NCBI GenBank assembly: GCA_009741485.1
Contig: CM019238.1
Coordinates: 15,411,965 to 15,475,964, forward strand
DNA: 64,000 nucleotides
Source of the DNA: Malurus cyaneus samueli
Lineage: Eukaryota; Chordata; Aves; Passeriformes; Maluridae
Direction: 5' to 3'
In this document: positions 50,463 through 62,965 of the stretch, piece by piece
How positions within the stretch are numbered: position 1 is the first letter of the stretch
Layout: the number at the start of each line of letters is the position of its first letter
Notes under the pieces: model-generated
The model's input: only the letters and a program-made list of their open reading frames with translations
What the model was told of the DNA's origin: nothing
Database searches by the model: none
Made by a program: the position numbers and the translations under genes

Positions 50463-52135
50463 CACTGTAATTTTAAAAATAAACCGCCCTCAGTATAAAT
50501 CCCACAATATTCATACAATATTAATTATTAAGTATAATTCCAGAGGCTTTTTTTCCCTCACTTTTTAGAGTCCTTTATGAACATCAATCATTTGAAACAT
50601 ACAGGAAGGGTAAAAATAAAGTAAAAATAAAGGGTGCAGTAAAGTAAAAATAAAAGAGATGAGAGAACAAGGGAACTGCTCTTGATTTAGACACTGGTTT
50701 GGAAAAAGCTCCTCCAGCAGTCCCAGCCTGTGTCAGAAAATACATCCTGTAAGTGCTTCTGCAGGTTAGACAGACTAAGTCCATTTTATCCTTTCAATAT
50801 AATGCTATTTCTTCCAATAATGATAGCTGTGGCAATTTTTTATCTCCCATCCCGTTATTGAAGGAGGATTAAGATATTTCTAATGTCATACAAGTACTCT
50901 TTGGGAAAGAGGGATGGTTATTAAAAAAAAAAGGGCTCTAAAATTAGATGATTCCAAGGTCAGGATCCACGACTGACAGACAAGTTTAGCAGGCAATGAC
51001 TGGGGATGCTGAGCTGCTCCTGGCCCAGACATCTCCTCAAATGGAAGCAATTTTCTTTGAGGACAGAAAGAAAAAAGAAATAATCATGGAGCAAAAAATA
51101 CCACAGAATATTGACCTTGAGCTCTCTGTCAGGTTTGGTTGATTGGATGAATATGGTGCAGGCAACGTTTAACAATATCTTACAATCCATATTCTTTACC
51201 ACAGGGAGGACAATGAAGAGGGGAGTGATAACTTCACCATTTTACCAGTTTTTGCAGTTGTAATCAGGGCATTTTGGGGTTTTTTTTTAATGTTTTGGGG
51301 ATTTTTTTGGTACAGAAATGGAGTGGGCCTTTTGTTTTTACTTTACTTTCTGTTCCTTACAGATTTATTGTGTCAAAGTGAAAGCTGGTGCATCTTCCTG
51401 AAATTGGATAATATTTAAATGAACTAAAAACTAAAGTTGCTGGGTCCCTCAAATGCTAAATAAATGGAATTTGTAGGGCTCCAGTGAAGGTTGAGCTGAG
51501 CCTGCCAGCGGCACCACTCACTTCTCATTAGTGTAAATCATTGCCTGAAAAGCTGCTGAGAAATCCAATTGTCTCCTGAAGGCTGGGAGGTGAATCTTGT
51601 GAAGGTGAGGATGGCAAGGTCGCTCAGCACACACTGAAAGCACATTTTGGAGAACATCCTTCACCCAAACACAGGAGCAGAGCTGCTGCCTCTCCCATGG
51701 TCCCAAAGCAGGAGCATCCCTGGATGTCTCCTCGTGAGCTGGAGGTCATCAGGAGATGGGGAGGGGGTGAACAGCTCAGTTTGGAGCCCAATGAGGAATC
51801 ATTTGGGGCATGATCAGACCTTGGTTTGCTTTCCACAGACTGAATGTGACTGTTGGGGAGCACAAAGGGACAGTCCCACGCTGTCTCAGTGTTTGCCATG
51901 AGAATTTAACTGCTTTTGGCTGAACCTCGGCAGCTCCAGAGAGGTAAATTCCCTGTGAGCTCAAGGACTCTGTAGCAATTTTTGAAACCTTATAGAACAA
52001 GGGCTTGGTGCCCCTGTAAAACTCCTGCTCTCTCCTGTTACTTCAGCTCACCAGAGAGGTGTTCTGGGAATGCCTCAGCTAAACTGGAAGGGAAAAACCA
52101 ATTCCATAACCCTGAAAAACCAGGGAAAAAAAAAC
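50463..52135. other. Unique noncoding DNA
   Basis: AT-rich at first, with a short duplicated 'gtaaaaataaa' stretch at about 50609-50655, then moderately GC-rich from about 51480. Overlapping frames of up to 91 codons on both strands (51518-52000) have no recognisable domain. The GC-richer part could belong to the candidate LTR that follows. Confidence 0.5.
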
Positions 52136-52343
52136 TGTGAGCACTCACCCCGTGGTGTTTGATGGCTGCTCCTGCCCATCACAGTTCCTGAGTGATTTAT
52201 GGTGATTGGCTCAGACACTTTGCTGTCCTTCACAAGAATGCAAACCCTTAACAGCTAAAGACTTTAAAACCCCCTGGTTTTGGCAATAAACCAATTCCTC
52301 TTTCCACCTGCCTGGGGGATCTGTGTAGTTTCTCTTCTCCACA
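52136..52343 (+). mobile_element. Candidate short LTR or LTR fragment
   Basis: From TGTGAGC at 52136 the sequence holds an inverted CCAAT box (ATTGG at 52205-52209), a TATA-like 'actttaaaac' at 52261-52270, and AATAAA at 52285-52290 within 'ttggcaataaacc'. A pyrimidine-rich U5-like stretch follows and ends at CCACA (52343). The order and spacing resemble the U3-R-U5 of avian endogenous retroviruses. Target duplications were not found and the boundaries are guesses, so it may be only a fragment or chance. Confidence 0.4.
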
Positions 52344-55300
52344 GGACTCTTTACTAAGATTGGCTTTAGCCTTTCACACCTGAGCGTCCCCCTTCTGCCC
52401 CATGAACACCAATGGGATTGTCACAGCGCCCACATTTATAAAAATGTGCTCCCCACTGCCTCAAAACACAAAATATCCCCATCTGGTCATTCACAATCAC
52501 AGAAGAACACACAGAGGTCCACAGAAAGTTCTGCTTCAGGGCAGGATAATGGAATATCAACAATCACAGTATAAATACATGCATAATGATGGTTTATCTT
52601 TTGTGGACAGCGAGGCTCCCTTCATTATCTCCCCACAAACATTTCTGATTATTCAGTCTGCAGAAATTCTGATTATTCAGTCTGACGAATGCATTTCTCC
52701 AGCAATGCTGCAGCAGATTGCCATGCAGGAGTGGGTGCTGCAGAAAGAGAATCTCTCAGGCTTTTTCAAATGCAAAAGATTCACTTGAGTTCACTAGAAG
52801 CAGCAAACTCAGGTTTAATAAACACTTAGATACCGGAGCACCAGGTTCAGTTTGAGTTCTGTGGAGCTACAGCCTGAAATATTTATAGCTGATATTCAGA
52901 ATTTCCCCCACATTTATATCCTGCTATTTGAAAGATGCCTGCATTTTCAAAGCAAACAGAACTACCTGTGTTGAAGATCTATTCAACACATAAAAGAATA
53001 AATTTCCCAAGCTGCTGCTGGAAATGTGACTGACAGAAGAACAAGTACATTGTGGAAATCTAAAGAGGCAGATTTTCACAGAACTATTCAAGAAGCAAAA
53101 TGAGTGACTAGAACTATATCTACAGTATTTTTTTCAGAGATAATCTTTGCAAACTTTTCTTAGCTGCAAATGAAATAGAGCACCAAGATCATTTCATTCC
53201 TCCTCTACTGAAATCAGCCTCTATCTCTCCAGAACCTCTCCATGTCTCTCAGAAATGTTGTCTTTTTCCAGTTAAATTGGCATTTATGACTTGTTTCCTG
53301 CTTTTCAAATAACCACATGACACATGAAATTAGTTAATAAATAGTATTTGAATTTATGCCAACCATCTATGCATTGCTGTAAGTGTCTCAGGAGCTGCAG
53401 TGAGCTTCCCACTCTAAAATTAAATATTGAGTTTTAGGGTTTGTATTGTCAAGCATCAGATCTGGTGAAATTTCTTCTGAGAGAAATAATCTGGATCTCT
53501 TCTGACAAGGAACAAACAGCACAGACACAGATCATTGGATCACATCCCAAAGGGATGGCAAATTTATTCTCTGTATATTTCCTTCTTTCATTTCTTTCCA
53601 TTAAGAATTGCAATTTCCAAATCATTTATCTGAGCAGATAAGTTAATAAAAAAATAAAATTAATATGATAAAGCTTTCTAAATATTACCAATAAAAAGCG
53701 GTATAATTTTATCTTGTATTTAATACTTTTGGTATGCCAGAGCGAAGCAATGGAGTACGTCCTGTGGGAAAAAACAACAGTGTGAATAAAACATCTTGAA
53801 TATGAGAAAAGGCCATGGAGCCTGAAGAGAATTGGGCTGGTGATGCTGCTGCTCCTCAGGGTGGTGCCTCAGTGCCTCCTGAACGACTGCAGCTCTCTGC
53901 TCCTGACCCACTGCACCCTCCAAATTGTGGATTGTGAGCAGAGTGAACGAGGCACAGCTCAGATATTCTGAAATTGTCATTCTCCAGCTTCAGTGTACCC
54001 CTCATCCCTCCAGATCTCACTGGCAAAGGGTGTTCACTTCACAGACACTGCTCAGACCTTATTAAACTTCAGTTGTCTTCTGGTTTTCTGTCCAGCTCTG
54101 TTCAAAGTTCATCTTGTCACTATTTTTCCCTCTAAATGCTGCCCCTCTGCTTGGATAATTCCCCCAATGCTCTTTCCTGGGGTCACAACGGGCCCTGAGT
54201 CACCTTCAGCTCCCCTGAGCTGCTGCTGGAACTAAAATTGGGATAATCCCACATTCTGAGAGCGTAATAAGAAATTAGGGATTGCATTCAGGGTCCTCCT
54301 GAGTGAGTGCCTGCAGGTTCATAACACTGAAATGCAGTTAAATCAGCTTTTAGCAGATTTATAACCACGAGAAAAGGAGCTGGGACATTTCTCCATGGCA
54401 TAAATAACTCTCTTCTGTGTGAGCACACACTTGTGCAGCTTCTTCTTTACTTTATAATAACTCATTTGTAGAGCTAAGTCTAAAATGGTGAAAACATTAC
54501 CAATATCTATCAGGGAGATACATAAAATTACTTTTCCCTATCTGCTTCAGCTGGGAATTTCATGCCAATCTACTGCCAGCCAATATCCTCCCACAGATTG
54601 CATTTGTGGTAAAGTGGATCTTATATTTCCACAGCTGCAATAAATTGGTTTTGTCCAAGCCATTTTCTATATCTTTAAACTCTCCCTAAACATCCCAACC
54701 AGCTCCATCTGCGGTTTTTCTTTGCAATTAAAAAAAAAAAAAAAAGGATTGAGTAACAGTTTTGAACTAAAAAAAGTACTGAATTTTAATCTAAACAGGT
54801 GTTTTTTGAATTATAGACTGTGAAAGAAAACTTAGCAATGTAATTAAATCCAAATTATCCAATTTCATGCCTATTAATACTATGAAGTCGAATTGTTTCT
54901 TAATCTACTTGAAGGGTTGTTTTGATATTCAAATTGCCACTACAGAAAAAAAATGTGGGTGTTTAGTAAGATATCAAGTGGACTTCTGCTGAGCTCCCAG
55001 AACTCACAGGCGTCTCGTTCTTGTGCCTGTGGAACACTCAGCATTTTGTAGAGAGCTTGGATTCTTGGAAGGATTCCTCAGCTGATGAGACTTTAATGAA
55101 AATAATAAATATTTAGAACATGAATATAGAAAGAATATTTTTTAAATGAAGCATAGGGATTGAAGGCAAGCTGTGGATATTTATTTGTCAAGTGAAAAGT
55201 CCCAGCTCTGAGTGCAGCCTTTGGAAATCAGACGTGGCTGTGACAGCAAAAGTCATTGGATTATTTCAGAAAGAGCAGTGGGTAAATGGGCTGCAACACC

Positions 55301-57424
55301 AGCTCAGTTACATTTTCAATGTGAATTTTAACTTAAACAAAAATGTCTTGAAAGAGGAATGAGTGGATGCAATTTCTGAAGGACAGAAAGAAGATTTGCT
55401 GACCTTTGACCAGAATATATGAAACTTTCTATCAGTAAACACAGTGCAGTGACTGCCCCTGTGCATCCAAGGCACTGAGGGAGGGAGGGATGCAGGAACT
55501 CTGACCTCCTTTGGAGCTCAGTTATCCTTAAATTGCTGAATGATTGAATTGTTCACCTTCAAACACCTTGAAAATTCTGTGTCATAAACAAATTGCTTTA
55601 TACCTACAGCCCTGACTGCTGATAATGACCTGTGACAGCTTTGCACGAGCACTTCAATATCAGCACCCATTTCCTCTGGGCAGGAAATTCTGTCTGTGTT
55701 ACTAAAACCTGGCACAGCAATTTTAATTCTTAAAATCTGCCTTTTTTTTTTTTTTTTCCTACAGGGGAAGCAAATTTGTCAAAAATTGCTACAAATGAAG
55801 ATGCTGCAAGAGCGAGATCCATCCTCCTGGTAAACTGCATGTGACCAAGATTAACTCCTGAGCTAGTTTAAGATTTGCAGCTTGAGATGAGTGCAATACT
55901 CTTATCTGCAGGTTATATCTGGTGCTTTTATTAAAGAATCCAGTCAACTCAGCAGATCCTAAAAGGTGAGCCAGAATTGACATTCTCAGCTGGGGTATGT
56001 ATAAGGAAAGCAAACATCTTTGCCTGAATAATTTGACTTTTTGTTCTTCATTTTTCAAGTCTCAAAGGTTATTCACATTCTATTTATCTTCAGAATATCC
56101 ATCTAGGTAGGTAAAATAGAAATGTTTAATTTATTGTGCTGTCATTTCCTAACTGTACCAAAGTTGACAGTGGTGGAGAAGCCAAAGTCTGGAGCAGATG
56201 AGCAAGTAAGGAAAATAAAGATTTATTGCTTTAACCAAAGTCAGACTTAGGAGGTTAAAAAGAGAATAATGAAGCATGACAGGAGGCACACAGTGTGGAA
56301 AAAGTTACATGGTAAGTTTTCAAAATACTTTGAGAGTGATGCTGTCATTTCTGCTGTCACTTTTTGATGTGGACAGGGAATGTCAGGCCACACCTTTGTT
56401 CCCCCAGCTCTGAAGGTCACAGCTCCAACAATTCCATGTACAGAAGGAAATCACGGGATCCTGATGCTGCTCAGAACAGCTCTGATGTGTCAATGCTCAG
56501 AGGAAAACCAGCTTGCTCCTGATTTACAACTCTCCATCAATATGCTTCTCATTTACACCTGTATTGAAATTAATCTCAAGCCATATTTTTAGCAACCACT
56601 TTGCTTGATAGCCAGAAAAAAAAAAGCCAACCTGATAAAAGCCACTCATACACAGCACAAGTGCTGTCACAGGAGAAAGCCATCGTGGATTGGAAATGAA
56701 ATAAAGAGAGGCATAGAGGGAAATATCACTGTGCTCAGGATGGACTTAATATCTCCATGATTGTTGGTCCATACCAGAGGCAATTAAGGCACTGATATAA
56801 TTTATAGCACTGGACTATTTAACTCCTCCTTAATTTTACAGAGGCAGCCCAGCACTGTTGTACATTAAACTCGATTCAGGTTATCTCTGTGTTCTCTGTC
56901 TGATTTTTGACTGCAGCAGAGTTTAAAATACTGTCTGAGTGATTCCAGGATGCTGAGCAGGCTTTGGAAAGCACCCAGGTGCCACTGAATTAACTGGGGC
57001 TGTGCACTTGGCCACATTTCCAGAGAGGCACTCGGGGAGCTGTATAAAATATGTTTAGAATGGAAACAAGATGCCCAAATGCCTGGTATAACTCAACTGA
57101 GGGAATCTTTCACAGCTCTGAGCTCCCAGCTACATCAGAGCAGTCTGGAAAAATTTACCAGCTCATGAACAACATCCACACCTTAGATCAGGTGAATTAT
57201 ATCAAATTTCATATCTCTGGAAAGTGTTTTGGGAGGGGAGACCTTCAGGTGAGCTGGGGCATTTTCAGATGATGTGCAGAGCTCAGATGGAGCTGGGGGT
57301 GAGTGAAGGGGACTGACACCCCTTGGGGAATCCCTGGGATGGGATCCCCACGTCGATCCCACCCCAATCTTTGATGGTTTTCCATCACCCACGTTCCAGC
57401 AGGGAAAAAGGAGCTGCTGAGAAA
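52344..57424. other. Unique noncoding DNA, no gene recognised
   Basis: AT-rich unique sequence. The largest frame, 128 codons at 52402-52788, spans the 24-bp duplication and shows no domain. A run of 16 A lies at 54730-54745 and one of 16 T at 55742-55757. No transposon or RNA gene was recognised. Confidence 0.55.
52643..52684. repeat. 24-bp tandem duplication
   Basis: The 18-bp block TTCTGATTATTCAGTCTG occurs at 52643-52660 and again at 52667-52684 without change, separated by 6 bases. This indicates a recent local duplication. Confidence 0.85.
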
Positions 57425-57560
57425 TAAACAGGGGAAGATCTACGGCGTATTGTCTTGAAAGAGATAAATTTCATTGAGCCCAGCAGAATTACAGCGCTGC
57501 AGAGACCCGGGGAATTCATTCAAATGTACTGCAGGTTATGGCATAAAAGCTGGATTTAAG
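57425..57560. promoter_or_regulatory. Candidate conserved noncoding element
   Basis: Non-repetitive block with CpGs at the 'ctacggcg' and 'acagcgctgcag' words and without homopolymer runs, in AT-rich surroundings. No convincing frame. It resembles a conserved noncoding element only by texture. Confidence 0.2.
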
Positions 57561-60500
57561 ATTCTTCAGTGATGAAACTGTTCCTACTTAGTGAATAGCA
57601 GCTGCTCTAAATTAATCTATATTGATTAAATTTCCTCTTGCTTCACACATACAAGGAAAAAAAAAAAAAAAAGAAATCGCTTTTAATTTAGAACATCACT
57701 GTAACATCTCAATTGAAACAATTGAAAGATGAAAGCAACCGGATGATGTCAGCAAATATTATCACCTCCCTAAATCACCCTGAAATTAGTCCTGTAGAGA
57801 CCCAAATGTTCTCTCTCCATCCCTTCCTCTGGTGCTCTCGATATTCTCTGATCTATGTCTCCAAAGCCAAGTCTATTTTCAGTTTTGTTACCCCTGTGAC
57901 ACACAGCCCTTCCAGCCCAATTTTATTTCTTCCATTCCCCACACCCTCTCCCCCTCCCATCTGCTTTCTTTAAGGTTCAAAAGAACGTCCCAGATGAGTT
58001 GTGCCCACCATAAATAACCAAATGGATTGTTCAGGACACACTCCCAGGGCACTCTGCAGGTGAGTGATGGATGATCCTGCACTCCCTCCCAGCTGGAAAT
58101 GGGTCTGACAGGAGGAAATGTCAGGTCTGCTGAATCAGCTCACACAGCACGCAAAAATACCCCAAGTAAAGATTTATTTTAATTTTAGAAGTGGCTTTAA
58201 CAACTTGAACAAAAAGTGTTAGGGCAGAAATTATTTTGACTGCACTCTCATGGAAAGCTAACAGGTAGTTGCTCTTATATTCAAATATATTTTATTCTTT
58301 TAAAAGGTATTTTGGACTTATTATGTTCGACATCTAAAGAGGTTTGCTCACCTGAGTGAAGCAAAGAGGATTATTTTGTGCTGATTTTAGACCCTCAGAA
58401 TTGCAGCAAGACCAATCTTCATCATACAAAACTGAGACATTTTCATCCAGAACGGAATTATCCTCTTTTTATAGTCACATTCATGTGCTTTTGTTTACAC
58501 ATAAAATAGCACTTTGAAATTAAAGATGTTGATTATTCTTGTTTTACATTCAGATGTTCTTAATGTTTTATTTCGCAGTATCACAGGCGAGTTGATGTAT
58601 ATATTCTAAATGTGTTTTCTATCTCGCAGAAAATGAAATAAATAAACAAGCAGACTCGCAGAATTTTCTTTTTTATTGCTTTTTGCTTTTATTTGTTGAT
58701 ATTTTGCTGTGTATAATTCTGTATATCTGACACCAAACAGTACTTGATGTCTCTTTGAAGCTTTAATTGTCAGTTTTTTTCCCCTCCAGTTTTTCTGTAC
58801 TTCATATAAAGTTCATTTTTACTAAACCACTAACTCCCACTTGCTGAATTTAATATTGTTTTCTAGAAACATAAAATCGTGTCCCAGTTCCCCCCTTTTC
58901 AACAATTACCACTGCTATTTTCCTATCATCTGCAATGAAACAGTCAGAGATAACACATAAATAACTTTATTAACACTAACCACGTTCATTAAGTGCCTCA
59001 TTCTGGAAATGTGTTACAGCTGGCCACTTGTGCTTGGCTGGGGATCAAATAATCCAGGACCAGCAGAAAATAAACTCTGAAGGGATGCTTGGATAAATGA
59101 TTCCAGGCTAATCCTTGGATTGTTTACGTGGCTGAGATGAGTGAGGCAAAGTCCTCACCCACTGAACTCAACCCCAGTGGAACCAAAGCCTCATTCCTGG
59201 GGCAGAAGTGCAGAGAAATAAAATTATTGTGGGAAATGGCAAAATTGGTGCAGAATTCAATGGTCAAACAGGTCAATGGCAGCATTTTTTTGTGTGTCCT
59301 GGGACAGCTGACAGGTCTGTCCTACAAAATGTTGGGTTTCACTTTTCTTGCAGCAGAATTTTCATCTGCTCATCCCTTTTAGTCCTGTCCTGTCACTTAA
59401 GCTGTTGGAGCAGCAGTGAAAATCACTCCACACGGTGGCAATTTGTGACTTATTTACCTAAGAATTCACAGTTCAGTGCACTATTTTTGTTTTAAAACTA
59501 AGAAAGCTTTGTAACAATTTTCCAGTTTAAGAGATTTGCAGCAGAATAAGAATGTTTAAAACAGATAAATTCCAGAGAGATAAGTGGAGGAAAAATTACC
59601 CAGAGGTTTCCAAGCATGTGACTGTAATATTTAGTTTGTTATTTCTGACTTTGTTGCAGGTGCACTACTGACAACACCATTCTTATATCAATAATTGGAA
59701 CCAGTTCTTTTTCTGATCCCAATCTACATTTTTCCTATTGATGGAGTTCCATGTTGACACTTCTGCCTTTCAGTTTCATGTATTGCAACATAAATTATCT
59801 TCCTTCTTGGCCTATTTATTAGTCAAATTGAATAATTTATGAATTATTTCCTTATTCTTGCAGAAGGCAGCATAGTTCCAGTGCTGGAGTGAGCCCTAAA
59901 CTCTGACCCTGAAGCATCAGATGCAGGATAATTCTTACAGTTTAGGCTTTGTGCACGTAGAGTGCCATCTAATTGATGTTTCCACAGGTTTAGATTTATT
60001 TATAGCTTTCATGTATTGCATAATTAGCAAGTTGGGGCCTCATTTTTTATTCATCTCACTCTAATTTTAGTGTGATTTATTTCGTTGGCATCAATGGTGT
60101 TACTTCCTCACATATCAATATTAGACTCTGTATTATTAATACATATATAAATATTGCAAGGATTATTTAATGCTTCCAGGACCCATTTCAGATATGTGCT
60201 TCTCATTTACATGAGAGAAAAATCACTCCTCAAGTGTTTGCAGCATCTCTGGTTTTATTGCTTTAAGGTGAAAAGACATTGTTTTGTTTGAGTTTATTTC
60301 TCTCATTAAAATGATTGCTTGGCTTTAAAAAAAAAAAAAATAATCAAACCACCTCAAAACTGTATTTCTTAATGAATTTCTGATTAATTCACATAAACAA
60401 TTTGTTTCATTAGGCATACCTGTTACTAGATCACTGGAGATATTAAAGCATCCAAATCCATTTTTTAATCAATTGCACATCATATCCTCTTTCAGATGTT

Positions 60501-62809
60501 AGTGCCTCACTGAATGAACAGCCTGGGAGCCCAAAGCTGAGGGGAAGGTTCCAATAACACACAAATGCTTCTGCACTCTGCTGCTCTATCAGTTTGGGTC
60601 TCCGGGGCTGTGGCATTTTGTTTTCTGATTGCCTTTATTTACCAGATCTTCTTAGATTTACAATCAGGGCAGACCTGCTGTTACAATAAAAAGCTTTATC
60701 AATGTTTTGTGTAGAAATTCTGCCCCAAAATAACAGTATATAAACAGAGTTTTAATCTCTGCTGTGCTGTTTGTACACACTTATCATCCTTTTCTTTCAT
60801 ACCCCTAATTAGTTGCAGTTATCTTACTTTCAATAAGTAGACAAGTGATAATTATAAGAATTCACAGCCTGATTCTGATCTAACTTTTGTCAGTTTTACT
60901 CCAGGTTCCATCACTGACATTCCCAGCATTAATTCATAAGACCAAGATCAGCCATTTACTGCTTAATCTACATCACTATCTCTACTTCCACATTTAAAAA
61001 AAAGAAAAATACAGATATTTCTTTGAACTAAAGAGATTTGAAAGCATCTTCCCTGTTTTACAATAACATCACTGCTCACTTTGTTGTTCAATATTAATTA
61101 TGCTGAGTATAATTAATGAGCTTTCAGTGTTTTCAGGAGAGGATCCCCTCTGTGTTTCTGTTCCTGTAAATTTTTTCCCTTGTGCCAGGAAAAGCCAGCC
61201 AGCCTGGAGGTCAAGGGGCATGGCTGTTCAGAAAAGTCTTTCTCCTCCCTCTCCTTTATGCATGATCACATTCAAACTGCTTTTTGGGATAACCCTCTGG
61301 CCTGGGCTAATCCACCAAATGGTTCACATGAGGGTTTTTTTGGGATTTCTTGTTGGTGGAGGTCACCACAGAGCAGGCAATGAGCTCCAGTCAGCTGAGC
61401 TGGCATGGCTAAGGAGGGTTTATCACACAAATATCAGCTGAAAACCAAAAGTGAGGGTGCAAAAACTCAATGGGAGCCACAGAAAGATGTCAGAAATAGC
61501 CCATGAATTGCTTAAATTCAAACCTCCTGTTAAAAACATAAGGAAAGAGAAAAAAGAAGTAAGGTTCCCATTTTCCTCCCACCAGCACTGATTTAGCATG
61601 TCATGAAGGATTATTTTTTCTCACCTTTGGAGGAAGGCTGAATGACCAGAGATGAAGAAAAAGTCATTAATTCTTAAAGGCCAATCAGCCTCTGGCAATT
61701 CCATCGTTTATTGCTCTTCCTTTTTTCTCTCTATTCTCTCTTTTGTGTGGTTTCCTCTGTTGGTTTTTTAACTCCTTCCCTGTCCGTTGTTTGGGCTGAA
61801 AAAAAACCCAAAAACCCAAAACTAAACAAAACCCAAAACTCTCATACAAAATCTCTCTGGCTACTGTACAGTACAAATCTATGGTTTATGCAGAATAAAA
61901 TAGTAAAAATTACATTATGTAACAGAGCCCTCAGAGTACTTACAGGAAATCAAATTTTGTGGAAAGGCTTCTGCTTCTTTCTCGTGTTTGAGCCACAGCA
62001 AAGAAGTGAACGGCTTGAAGTGGGCACTCCTTAAATACCCATCACCAAGGACATCGTTGTCAAACCAAATATTCTGTGAGAAGGGGACATGGAGGAGAAA
62101 TTGTTAAATTTCCCCCCATCATTTAATATAAGGCAGTTCAAGTGTGCTACATAAATTGATGCATATTTTTACTTTAGGACCTTCTCATTATCTATTCTTT
62201 ACTGTCAGTCTAGAAATTTTTATAAAACAAAGTTACTCCCTACTCTTACTTAGCACTGAAAACATTTCCAAAGTATGTTTCACGTTAAATAAGTGACTGC
62301 AATGTAAAAAAAATATATTTAGTAGCTAAATATTGAGTGCTTTGAACTCCCCCTGTTACCCACTACAAGTTTAAGAATTCAGAGTAATAACTACAATATT
62401 CTCCTCATCCTACATTTCCATGATAAGGAATTCAGTCCCTATCAGCTCTCTGACAGACAGAGCACATGCAAATCTGTCATAACTGAAAAATGCCTCATTT
62501 GTTCAACTTGTCAGGTGAACAAGAAGCCTTCTAAAACCATTCTCTAATTGTTATTGTTTAATCTATTAAAACTGCTGTATCAAGGTACTTCTTTTTTTCC
62601 CCAACAATAAGAAAGAGTGAAATATTGATACCTCAGTTACTTGTCAGTGGATGGGCTTCCAGTGAAACCCTTGGTATTTCTTCTGTTATTAATTTCTGAA
62701 ACAGGAGGGACTATTAATTATGCATTCATTTGATATCAGAATATGCATTTAACACTATTTTTTGGGTAAAAAAAGCAAAAACTGGCAGACAAATAACTCA
62801 TAAATGACA
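57561..62809. other. Unique noncoding DNA, no gene recognised
   Basis: AT-rich unique DNA with A runs at 57657-57672 and 60327-60340. At 61800-61838 there is an A-rich stretch of AAAACCC-type words. Frames of up to 113 codons (61100-61441) show no recognisable domain. No repeat family is evident. Confidence 0.55.
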
Positions 62810-62965
62810 CTAATGAGCGCTGGGAGATGGAGTGGAAAGGCTTTAAATGTGTCCCATTATTTAGCAGGATAATTAAGAGCACAGCTCTACCATGGCATTT
62901 TATTACAGAAATAGATAAGATCCCATCTTATTGCAAGCAGGTGTTGTAATGAAGCAAAGTGAGAT
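62810..62965. promoter_or_regulatory. Candidate conserved noncoding element
   Basis: Non-repetitive block with 'actaatgagcgctggga' near 62808, 'ggataattaagagc' near 62868, and TTATTACAG-type words. It contains homeodomain-like TAAT/ATTA sites and no credible frame. Assignment rests on texture only. Confidence 0.2.
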
